From contig NC_134513.1 in assembly GCF_027942865.1 (NCBI RefSeq), positions 36,697,429 through 36,761,428 on the forward strand: a stretch of DNA of 64,000 bases, read 5' to 3'. This document shows positions 10,962 through 22,700 of this stretch, one piece after another. The position numbers were made by a program, and so were the translations under genes. A model generated the notes under the pieces. The model worked only from the letters and a program-made list of their open reading frames with translations. It was not told where the DNA came from and searched no databases. The first letter of the stretch is position 1, and each line of letters opens with the position of its first letter. The DNA comes from Odontesthes bonariensis (taxonomy: Eukaryota > Chordata > Actinopteri > Atheriniformes > Atherinopsidae).

Positions 10962-13900
10962 ATGATTCCGTCAACATCTTATCATTCCGTCATTCATTGT
11001 ATCATTCCGTCATTCATTGTATTATTCCATCATTCATTGTATCATTCCGTCATTCATTGTATCATTCCGTCATTCATTGTATCATTCTGTCATTCATTGT
11101 ATCATTCCGTCATTCATTGTATCATTCTGTCATTCATTGTATCATTCTGTCATTCATTGTATCATTCCGTCATTCATTGTATTATTCCATCATTCATTCA
11201 TTGTATCATTCCGTCATTCATTGTATCATTCCGTCATTCATTGTATCATTCTGTCATTCATTGTATCATTCCGTCATTCATTGTATCATTCCGTCATTCA
11301 TTGTATTATTCCATCATTCATTCATTGTATCATTCCGTCATTCATTGTATTATTCCATCATTCATTCATTGTATCATTCTGTCATTCATTGTATTATTCC
11401 ATCATTCATTGTATCATTCCGTCATTCATTGTATCATTCCGTCATTCATTGTATCATTTCGTCATTCATTGTATTATTCCATCATTCATTCATTGTATCA
11501 TTCCGTCATTCATTGTATTATTCCGTCATTCATTCATTGTATCAATCCGTCATTCATTCATTGTATCATTCCGTCATTCATTGTATTATTCCATCATTCA
11601 TGCATTGTATCATTCTGTCATTCATTGTATCATTCCGTCATTCATTGTATCATTCCGTCATTCATTGTATTATTCCATCATTCATTGTATCATTCCGTCA
11701 TTCATTGTATCATTCCGTCATTCATTGTATCATTCTGTCATTCATTGTATCATTCCGTCATTCATTGTATCATTCTGTCATTCATTGTATCATTCTGTCA
11801 TTCATTGTATCATTCCGTCATTCATTGTATTATTCCATCATTCATTCATTGTATCATTCCGTCATTCATTGTATCATTCCGTCATTCATTGTATCATTCT
11901 GTCATTCATTGTATCATTCCGTCATTCATTGTATCATTCCGTCATTCATTGTATTATTCCATCATTCATTCATTGTATCATTCCGTCATTCATTGTATTA
12001 TTCCATCATTCATTCATTGTATCATTCCGTCATTCATTGTATCATTCCGTCATTCATTGTATCATTTCGTCATTCATTGTATTATTCCATCATTCATTCA
12101 TTGTATCATTCCGTCATTCATTGTATTATTCCGTCATTCATTCATTGTATCAATCCGTCATTCATTCATTGTATCATTCCGTCATTCATTGTATTATTCC
12201 ATCATTCATGCATTGTATCATTCTGTCATTCATTGTATCATTCTGTCATTCATTGTATGATTCTGTCATTCATTGTATCATTCCGTCATTCATTGTATCA
12301 TTCCGTCATTCATTGTATCATTCCGTCATTCATTGTATTATTCCATCATTCATTCATTGTATCATTGGATCATTCATTGTATCATTCCATCATTCATTCA
12401 TTGTATCATTCCGTCATTCATTGTATCATTCCGTCATTCATTGTATCATTCCGTCATTCATTGTATTATTCCATCATTCATTCATTGTATCATTCCGTCA
12501 TTCATTGTATTATTACGTCATTCATTCATTGTATCAATCCGTCATTCATTCATTGTATCATTCCGTCATTCATTGTATTATTCCATCATTCATTCATTGT
12601 ATCATTCCATCATTCATTGTATCATTCCGTCAACATCTTATCATTCCGTCATTCATTGTATCATTCCGTCATTCATTGTATTATTCCATCATTCATTCAT
12701 TGTATCATTCCGTCATTCATTGTATTATTTCATCATTCATTCATTGTATCATTGTGTCATTCATTGTATTATTCCATCATTCATTGTATTATTCCATCAT
12801 TCATTCATTGCATCATTCCGTCATTCATTGTATTATTCCATCATTCATTCATTGTATTATTCCATCATTCATTTTATTATTCCATCATTCATTCATTGTA
12901 TCATTCCGTCATTCATTGTATTATTCAATCATCCTTTCATTTTATCATTTATTCATTCATTGTATTATTCAATCATTCATTCATTGTATTATTCCATCAT
13001 TCATTGTATTATTCCATCATTCATTCGTTGTATCACTCCATCATTCATTCATTGCATCATTCTGTCATTCATTGTATTATTCCATCATTCATTGTATCAT
13101 TCTGTCATTCATTGTATTATTCCATCATTCATTCATTGCATCATTCAGTCATTCATTGTATTATTCCATTTCATTCATTGTATCATTCCGTCATTCATTG
13201 TGTTATTCCATCATTCATTAACTGTATCATTCCGTCATTCATTGTATAATTCCATCATTCATTCATTGTATCATTCCGTCATTCATTGTGTTATTCCATC
13301 ATTCATTCATTGTATCATTCTGTCATTCATTGTATTATTCCATCATTCATTCATTGTATCATTCCGTCATTCATTGTATTATTCCATCATTCATTCATTG
13401 CATCATTCTGTCATTCATTGTATTATTCCATCATTCATTCATTGTATCATTCCATCATTCATTCATTGTATCATTCTGTCATTCGTTGTATTATTCCATC
13501 ATTCATTCATTGTATCATTCTGTCATTCATTGTATTATTCCATCATTCATTCATTGTATCATTCCGTCATTCATTGTATTATTCCATCATTCATTCATTT
13601 TATCATTCCATCATTCATTGTATTATTCCATCATTCATTCATTGAATCATTCAGTCATTCATTGTATTATTCCATTTCATTCATTGTATCATTCCGTCAT
13701 TCATTGCGTTATTCCATCATTCATTCATTGTATCATTTTGTCATTCATTGTATAATTCCATCATTCATTCATTGTATCATTCCGTCATTCATTGTGTTAT
13801 TCCATCATTCATTCATTGTATCATTCTGTCATTCATTGTATTATTCCATCATTCATTCATTGTATCATTCCGTCATTCATTGTATTATTCCATCATTCAT

Positions 13901-16900
13901 TCATTGCATCATTCTGTCATTCATTGTATTATTCCATCATTCATTGTATCATTCCGTCATTCATTGTATCATTCCGTCATTCATTGTATTATTCCATCAT
14001 TCATTCATTGTATCATTCCATCATTCATTCATTGTATCATTCTTTCATTCGTTGTATCATTCCATCATTCATTCATTGTATCATTCCGTCATTCATTGTA
14101 TCATTCCATCATTCATTCATTGTATTATTCCATCATTCATTGTATCATTCCATCATTCATTCATTGTATCATTCCATCATTCATTGTATTATTCCATCAT
14201 TCATTCATTGTATCATTCCGTCATTCATTGTATTATTCCATCATTCATTCATTGTATCATTCCATCATTCATTGTATTATTCCATCATTCATTCATTGCA
14301 TCATTCCGTCATTCATTGTATTATTCCATCATTCATTCATTGTATCATTTTGTCATTCATTGTATTATTTCATCATTCATTCATTGTATCATTCCGTCAT
14401 TCATTGAATTTTTCCATCATTCATTCATTGCATCATTCTGTCATTCATTGTATCATTTATTCATTTATTGTATCATTCCATCATTCATTGTGTCATTCCA
14501 TCATTCATTGTATTATTCAATCATTAATTCATTGTATCATTCCGTTTTTGATTGTATTATTCCATCATTCATTCATTCCATTATTCTATCATTCATTGTA
14601 TCATTCCATTTTTCATTGTACCATTCCGTCATTCATTGTATTATTCCATCATTCATTCATTGTATCATTCCGTCATTCATTGTATTATTCCATCATTCAT
14701 TCATTGTATTATTCCATCATTCATTGTATTATTCCATCATTCATTCATTGTATCATTCCATCATTCATTCATTGTATCATTCTGTCATTCGTTGTATTAT
14801 TCCATCATTCATTCATTGTATCATTCCGTCATTCATTGTATCATTCCATCATTCATTCATTGTATTATTCCATCATTCATTGTATTATTCCATCATTCAT
14901 TCATTGTATCGTTCCATCATTCATTGTATTATTCCATCATTCATTCATTGTATCGTTCCGTCATTCATTGTATTATTCCATCATTCATTCATTTTATCGT
15001 TCTGTCATTCATTGTATTATTCCATCATTCATTCATTTTATCATTCCATCATTCATTGTATTATTCCATCATTCATTGTATTATTCCATCATTCATTCAT
15101 TGCATCATTCAGTCATTCATTGTATTATTCCATTTCATTCATTGTATCATTCCGTCATTCATTGCGTTATTCCATCATTCATTCATTGTATCATTCCGTC
15201 ATTCATTGTATAATTCCATCATTCATTCATTGTATCATTCCGTCATTCATTGTGTTATTCCATCATTCATTCATTGTATCATTCTGTCATTCTTTGTATT
15301 ATTCCATCTTTCATTCATTGTATCATTCCGTCATTCATTGTATTATTCCATCATTCATTCATTGTATCATTCCATCATTCATTCATTGTATCATTCCGTC
15401 ATTCATTGTATTATTCCATCATTCATTCATTGTATCATTCCGTCATTCATTGTATTATTCCATCATTCATTCATTGTATTATTCCATCATTCATTCATTG
15501 TATTATTCCATCATTCATTCATTGTATTAATCCGTCATTCATTGTATTATTCCATCATTCATTCATTGTATCATTCCGTCATTCATTGTATTATTTCATC
15601 ATTCATTCATTGTATCATTCTGTCATTCATTGTATTATTCCATCATTCATTGTATTATTCCATCATTCATTCATTGCATCATTCCGTCATTCATTGTATT
15701 ATTCCATCATTCATTGTATTATTCCATCATTCATTCATTGCATCATTCCGTCATTCATTGTATTATTCCGTCATTCATAAATTGTATCATTCCTTCATTC
15801 ATTGTATTATTCCATCATTCATTGTATTATTCCATCATTCATTCATTGTATCATTCCGTCATTCATTGTATTATTTCATCATTCATTCATTGTATCGTTC
15901 TGTCATTCATTGTATTATTCCATCATTCATTCATTTTATCATTCCATCATTCATTGTATTATTCCATCATTCATTCATTGTATCGTTCCGTCATTCATTG
16001 TATTATTCCATCATTCATTCATTTTATCGTTCCGTCATTCATTGTATTATTCCATCATTCATTCATTTTATCATTCCATCATTCATTGTATTATTCCATC
16101 ATTCATTGTATTATTCCATCATTCATTCATTGAATCATTCAGTCATTCATTGTATTATTCCATTTCATTCATTGTATCATTCCGTCATTCATTGCGTTAT
16201 TCCATCATTCATTCATTGTATCATTCCGTCATTCATTGTATAATTCCATCATTCATTCATTGTATCATTCCGTCATTCATTGTGTTATTCCATCATTCAT
16301 TCATTGTATCATTCTGTCATTCATTGTATTATTCCATCATTCATTCATTGTATCATTCCGTCATTCATTGTATTATTCCATCATTCATTCATTGCATCAT
16401 TCTGTCATTCATTGTTTTATTCCATCATTCATTGTATCATTCCGTCATTCATTGTATCATTCCGTCATTCATTGTATTATTCCATCATTCATTCATTGTA
16501 TCATTCCATCATTCATTCATTGTATCATTCTGTCATTCGTTGTATTATTCCATCATTCATTCATTGTATCATTCCGTCATTCATTGTATCATTCCATCAT
16601 TCATTCATTGTATTATTCCATCATTCATTGTATTATTCCATCATTCATTCATTGTATCATTCCATCATTCATTGTATTATTCCATCATTCATTCATTGTA
16701 TCATTCCGTCATTCATTGTATTATTCCATCATTCATTCATTGTATCATTCCATCATTCATTGTATTATTCCATCATTCATTCATTGCATCATTCCGTCAT
16801 TGATTGTATAATTCCATCATTCATTCATTGTATCATTCCGTCATTCATTGTATTATTCCATCATTCATTCATTGTATCATTCCGTCATTCATTGTATTAT

Positions 16901-18038
16901 TCCATCATTCATTCATTGTATCATTTTGTCATTCATTGTATCATTTCATCATTCATTCATTGTATCATTCCGTCATTCATTGAATTATTCCATCATTCAT
17001 TCATTGCATCATTCTGTCATTCATTGTATCATTTATTCATTTATTGTATCATTCCATCATTCATTGTATTATTCAATCATTCATTCATTGTATCATTCCG
17101 TTTTTGATTGTATTATTCCATCATTCATTCATTCCATTATTCTATCATTCATTGTATCATTCCATTTTTCATTGTACCATTCCGTCATTCATTGTATCAT
17201 TCCATCATTCATTCATTGTATCATTATGTCATTCGTTGTATTATTCCATCATTCATTCATTGTATCATTCCGTCATTCATTGTATAATTCCATCATTCAT
17301 TCATTGTATTATTCCATCATTCATTGTATTATTCCATCATTCATTCATTGTATCATTCCATCAGTCATTGTATTATTCCATCATTCATTCATTTTATCGT
17401 TCTGTCATTCATTGTATTATTCCATCATTCATTGTATTATTCCATCATTCATTGTATTATTCCATCATTCATTCATTGCATCATTCAGTCATTCATTGTA
17501 TTATTCCATTTCATTCATTGTATCATTCCGTCATTCATTGCGTTATTCCATCATTCATTCATTGTATCATTCCGTCATTCATTGTATAATTCCATCATTC
17601 ATTCATTGTATCATTCCGTCATTCATTGTGTTATTCCATCATTCATTCATTGTATCATTCTGTCATTCTTTGTATTATTCCATCATTCATTCATTGTATT
17701 ATTCCATCATTCATTGTATTATTCCATCATTCATTCATTGTATCATTCCGTCATTCATTGTATTATTCAATCATTCTTTCATTTTATCATTTATTCATTC
17801 ATTGTATTATTCCATCATTCATTGTATTATTCCATCATTCATTCATTGTATCACTCCATCATTCATTCATTGCATCATTCTGTCATTCATTGTATTATTC
17901 CATCATTCATTCATTGTATCATTCCGTCATTCATTCATTGTATCATTCCATCATTCATTCATTGTATCATTCCGTCATTCATTCATTGTATCATTCCATC
18001 ATTCATTCATTGTATTATTCCGTTATTCATTGTATCAT
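10962..18038. repeat. Minisatellite A: 7-kb array of 20/24-bp units
   Basis: The unit is about ATTGTATCATTCCGTCATTC (20 bp), with a 24-bp form carrying an extra ATTC. They alternate often as a 44-bp dimer with a CCATCATTC variant. Longer blocks recur: a CCATTTCATTC variant near 13167, 13672, 15130, 16160 and 17507, and a divergent block near 14455 repeated near 17032. The unit has no stop codon in any plus frame, so frames of up to 1085 codons run through it. These are products of the repeat, not genes. Confidence 0.97.
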
Positions 18039-18229
18039 TGATGGACATTGGACCAACAACATTTCGTAGATGAGCGTTCAGCAGCGGGTCTGTTAAAAGT
18101 CTTAAAGCAGCAGCGGTATTTAGTGTCGGCTCAGGTTCTGTCTGCGCCTTTAAGAGCCCGCTGAGTTCATCTGACTAGCGCTTCGATGACGACATGCTTT
18201 TATATTTATCGCAGTGACCTCATCGCTTA

Positions 18230-18400
18230 TGGCAGCGGCAGGACTGGTTCCCTCCGTTGCTTTCTGGTCCGTCTTCACCGTCTCTGTCGCCTCTTTTCTC
18301 GGTCTTTACTATCTGGTGTATTGGGACGGACTCCACCGGAGAACCAGCCGGGGCAGCGAGGCTGCTGGCCGGACTCTTACGGCGACTTTCCAGACGGTGA
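18230..18400 (+). CDS. Putative first coding exon of an unrecognised single-pass membrane protein
   Basis: ATG at 18230 opens a frame starting MAAAGLVPSVAFW, with one hydrophobic segment of about 20 residues (positions 9-31, ending LYYLVYW) followed by a basic, Arg-rich stretch. After about 56 codons there is a strong donor (CAGACG|GTGAGTTC, near 18400). The region is CpG-rich, as expected of a vertebrate first exon. I do not recognise the family and found no second exon. If real, the next exon would lie across the 15-kb array B. It could instead be a chance frame in an upstream noncoding exon of dusp16. Confidence 0.4.
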   Translation, partial: WQRQDWFPPLLSGPSSPSLSPLFSVFTIWCIGTDSTGEPAGAARLLAGLLRRLSRR

Positions 18401-18429
18401 GTTCACGGAAATTCTCGTTAAAGTCTGAA

Positions 18430-19735
18430 GCGGCGGCGGCGGCGGCTGGTAAAGTTCCGTTAACGGGGCCTAAAGTTGAGTTTTTCTCAGTGTGAGGCTG
18501 TACCGACGCTTTTCGTGGATTTTTGGGGGGGTTGTTTCCGTCGGTCAGTCGGTGTTTAACATGGAAACACACCGACAAAATGTCAGAGAGCAGCACGCTG
18601 ACGTTAGAGAACAGCTCGGTCCTGAAAATGTCGCCCAGATACATCCAAAAGTTCCCCGAACTCATCTGAGGCTCTGAAATCCTCATGAATCACTCATTAC
18701 ACGAGTTTTAATCAGCTGACATTACATCTGAAGCTTGCATTTACATGAATATTCAGTAAAATCACACCAGAAGTTCTTAATGTGAAGGCTGAACTTTACA
18801 TTTCCGTGTAAATGGAGCCGAACCTTCACCACTATAAATAATCCTCATTCTTCTGTTAATACAAGAAAAATAGTTCAGATCTACAATTTTCATCAAGATT
18901 CAGGCTTCAGTTTCCATTAATTCCCCTTGAAATGGTCCCAAACTTACCTACAATCTGGGGTTAGTGTTTGGATAAAGATTGTACATAAAAACAGTATAAA
19001 AACTTACACCAAAGCATGTAAAGAAGTGGATAAATCCAACATTTAACCTAGGTTTAATCAACTGTTTACTGGCAGCTATTAAAGTCACAGCTTTGTTTTT
19101 CTGTTAACTTTTATTAAAAATGATACACATTTTTCCTTTAAAGACAGTTAAAATGTGATATTTCTGTTCATTTTCTGTAGAATAAAGCCAAACTTCATGG
19201 TATAAAGCAGGTTTTTGGTGTATTCGGATGGTTTTTCATTCATAACTGCTGTAATAAACCGTAACACCAGAGTAATTCCTGGTAACACAGCGTTAGAAAT
19301 CAAAGATCTAACTTTTTATTATTAACACAAAGCTTTGTGAAATCTTTGGTTAATAACAGTTCTAAATGTATCTGTATTAATGAGGATAAAAGATGAATGT
19401 TTGAGGTTTTATCTGCTTCTGCCTCCGGTCTGAATGAGTTAACTCTCATTTGTTGTTTTTAATGTGAAGATCACGAACTCTGCAGGAAAAGTTGATGTAA
19501 CATTTGGCTCCGACTTCATTAATCATCTGTTAAAAGATACCGAAGAGGTGGAGGTGTTTCCTAATGAAGTGCGACAGAAGGCTGTGTTTTTAATGTCCTT
19601 TAGTCGTGTTTCTCATATGTTCATCTGAAAGTTTAACACGTGGAAAAGAACCAGAACCGGTTAAACAAAGCAACATATTTAAGTTTCAACGTGGCGCTGT
19701 TGACTAAATGATTTTCACAGGAAGCGTTTAAACAA
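18430..19735. other. Intergenic or intronic DNA, nothing firm
   Basis: Downstream of the putative exon a GCG run (about 18430-18445) gives way to AT-rich sequence. An open stretch of about 60 codons near 19470-19630 has no clean splice acceptor or known motif. Confidence 0.4.
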
Positions 19736-19737
19736 AC

Positions 19738-22700
19738 TGTGGGTGAGTCTGTGGATCAGTCTGTGGGTGAGTCTGTGGGTGAGTCTGTGGAGTCTGTGGG
19801 TGAGTCTGTGGGTGAGTCTGTTGGTGAGTGTGGGTGAGTCTGAGGGTGAGTCTGTGGGTGAGTCTGCGGGTGAGTCTGCGGAGTCTGCGGGTGAGTCCAT
19901 GGGTGAGTCTGAGGTTGAGTCTGTGGGTGAGTCTGAGGGTGAGTCTGCGGGTGAGTCTGCGGGTGAGTCTGAGGTTGAGTCTGTGGGTGAGTCTGAGGGT
20001 GAGTCTGCGGGTGAGTCTTTGGGTGAGTCTGAGGTTGAGTCTGTGGGTGAGTCTGAGGGTGAGTCTGCGGGTGAGTCTTTGGGTGAGTCTGTGGTTGAAT
20101 TTGGGTGAGTCTGAGGTTGAGTATGCGGGTGTGTCTGCGGGTGAGTCTGCGGGTGAGTCTACGGGTGAGTCTGCGGGTGAGTCTGTGGGTGAGTTTGGGT
20201 GAGTCTGAGGGTGAGTCTGAGGGTGAGTCTGCGGGTGAGTCTGTGGGTGAGTCTGTAGGTGAGTCTCTGGGTGAGTCTGAGGGTGAGTCTACGGGTGAGT
20301 GTGCGGGTGAGTCTGTGGGTGAATCTGTGGAGTCTGCGGGTGAGTGTGCGGGTGAGTCTGCGGTTGAGTATGCGGGTGAGTCTGCGGGTGAGTCCGTGGG
20401 TGAGTCTGAGGGTGAGTCTGTGGGTGAGTCTGTGGGTGAGTCTGTGGGTGAGTCTGAGGGTGAGTCTGTGGGTGAGTCTGTAGGCGAGTCTGTGGGTGAG
20501 TCTGAGGGTGAGTCTGTGGGTGAGTCTGAGGGTGAGTCTGTGGGTGAGTCTGTAGGCGAGTCTGTGGGTGAGTCTGAGGGTGAGTCTGTGGGTGAGTCTG
20601 AGGGTGAGTCTGTGGGTAAGTCTGTAGGTGAGTCTGTGGGTGAGTCTGAGGGTGAGTCTGTGGGTAAGTCTGTAGGTGAGTCTGTGGGTGAGTCTGAGGG
20701 TGAGTCTGTGGGTGAGTCTGAGGGTGAGTCTGTGGGTGAGTCTGCAGCTGAGTCTGCGGGTGAGTCTGCGGGTGAGTCTGTGGGTGAGTCTGTAGGCGAG
20801 TCTGTAGGTGAGTCTGAGGGTGAGTCTGTGGGTGAGTCTGAGGGTGAGTCTGTGGGTGAGTCTGTAGGCGAGTCTGTGGGTGAGTCTGAGGGTGAGTCTG
20901 TGGGTGAGTCTGAGGGTGAGTCTGTAGGTGAGTCTGTGGGTGAGTCTGTGGGTGAGTCTGTAGGCGAGTCTGTAGGTGAGTCTGAGGGTGAGTGTCTGGG
21001 TGAGTCTGTCGGTGAGTCTGAGGGTGAGTCTGTGGGTGAGTCTGCGGGTGAGTCTGCGGGTGAGTCTGTGGGTGAGTCTGTAGGTGAGTCTGTAGGTGAG
21101 TCTGTGGGTGAGTCTGTGGGTGAGTCTGTAGGTGAGTCTGCGGGTGAGTCTGCGGGAGAGTCTGAGGGTGAGTCTGAGGGTGAGTCTACGGGTGAGTATG
21201 GGTGAGTGAGTCTGCGGATGAGTCTGCGGGTGAGTCTGTGGGTGAGTGTGGGTGAATCTGTGGGTGAGTCTGCGGGTGAGTGTGGGTGAGTCTGCGGGTG
21301 AGTCTGTGGGTGAGTCTGCGGGTGAGTCTGTGGGTGAGTGTGGGTGAGTCTTTGGGTGAGTGTTGGTGAGTCTTTGGGTGAGTCTGTGGGTGAGTCTGAG
21401 GTTTAGTCTGTAGGTGAGTCTGTGGGTGAGTGTGGGTGAGTCTGAGGGTGAGTCTGTGGGTGAGTCTACGGGTGAGTCTGCGGAGTCTGCGGGTGAGTCT
21501 GTGGGTGAGTCTGAGGTTTAGTCTGTGGGTGAGTCTGAGGGTGAGTCTGCGGGTGAGTCTGAGGGTGAGTCTGCGGGTGAGTCTGAAGGTGAGTCTGCGG
21601 GTGAGTCTGTGCGTGAGTCTGTGGGTGAGTCTGCGGGTGAGTCTGCGGGTGAGTCTGCGGGTGAGTCTGTGGGTGAGTCTGCGGGTGAGTTTGTGGGTGA
21701 GTCTGTGGGTGAGTGGGTGAGTCTGTGGGTGAGTCTGTGGGTGAGTGTGGGTGAGTCTGTGGGTGAGTCTGTGGGTGAGTGTGGGTGAGTCTGAGGGTGA
21801 GTCTGTGGGTGAGTCTGCGGGTGAGTCTGCGGAGTCTGCGGGTGAGTCCATGGGTGAGTCTGAGGTTGAGTCTGTGGGTGAGTCTGTGGGTGAGTCTGCG
21901 GGTGAGTCTACGGAGTCTGCGGGTGAGTCCATGGGTGAGTCTGAGGTTGAGTCTGTGGGTGAGTCTGTGGGTGAGTCTGCGGGTGAGTCTGCGGAGTCTG
22001 TGGTTGAGTCTGTGGGTGAGTCTGAGGGTGAGTCTGCGGGTGAGTCTTTGGGTGAGTCTGTGGGTGAATGTGGGTGAGTCTGCGGGTGATTCTGCGGGTG
22101 AGTCTGCGGGTGAGTCTGCGGGTGAGTCTGTGGGTGAGTTTGGGTGAGTCTGAGGGTGAGTCTGCGGGTGAGTCTGTGGGTGAGTCTGTGGGTGAGTCTG
22201 TAGGTGAGTCTGTGGGTGAGTCTGAGGGTGAGTCTGTAGGTGAGTCTGAGGGTGAGTCTGCGGGTGAGTCTGCGGGTGAGTCTGTGGGTGAGTCTGTGGG
22301 TGAGTCTGCGGAGTCTGCGGGTGAGTCCATGGGTGAGTCTGAGGTTGAGTCTGTGGGTGAGTCTGAGGGTGAGTCTGCGGGTGAGTCTGCGGGTGAGTCT
22401 GCGGGTGAGTCTGAGGTTGAGTCTGTGGGTGAGTCTGAGGGTGAGTCTGCGGGTGAGTCTTTGGGTGAGTCTGAGGTTGAGTCTGTGGGTGAGTCTGAGG
22501 GTGAGTCTGCGGGTGAGTCTGTAGGTGAGTCTGTGGGTGAGTCTGAGGGTGAGTCTGAGGGTGAGTCTGCGGGTGAGTCTGTGGGTGAGTCTGTAGGTGA
22601 GTCTGTAGGTGAGTCTCTGGGTGAGTCTGAGGGTGAGTCTACGGGTGAGTGTGCGGGTGAGTCTGTGGGTGAATCTGTGGAGTCTGCGGGTGAGTGTGCG

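Noticed and set aside
10962..18038. CRISPR-like array of short repeats
   Set aside because: Units are head-to-tail with no unique spacers, in a eukaryotic genome; it is a minisatellite.
10949..18073. Very long plus-strand open frames (up to 1085 codons) encoding His/Ser/Ile/Phe repeats
   Set aside because: All three plus frames are open because the 20/24-bp unit lacks stop codons. There is no domain, start context or splice signal; it is a repeat by-product.
19465..19630. Open stretch of about 60 codons after the putative exon at 18230, considered as its second exon
   Set aside because: No good acceptor at its start and no matching donor; composition is like the AT-rich surroundings.
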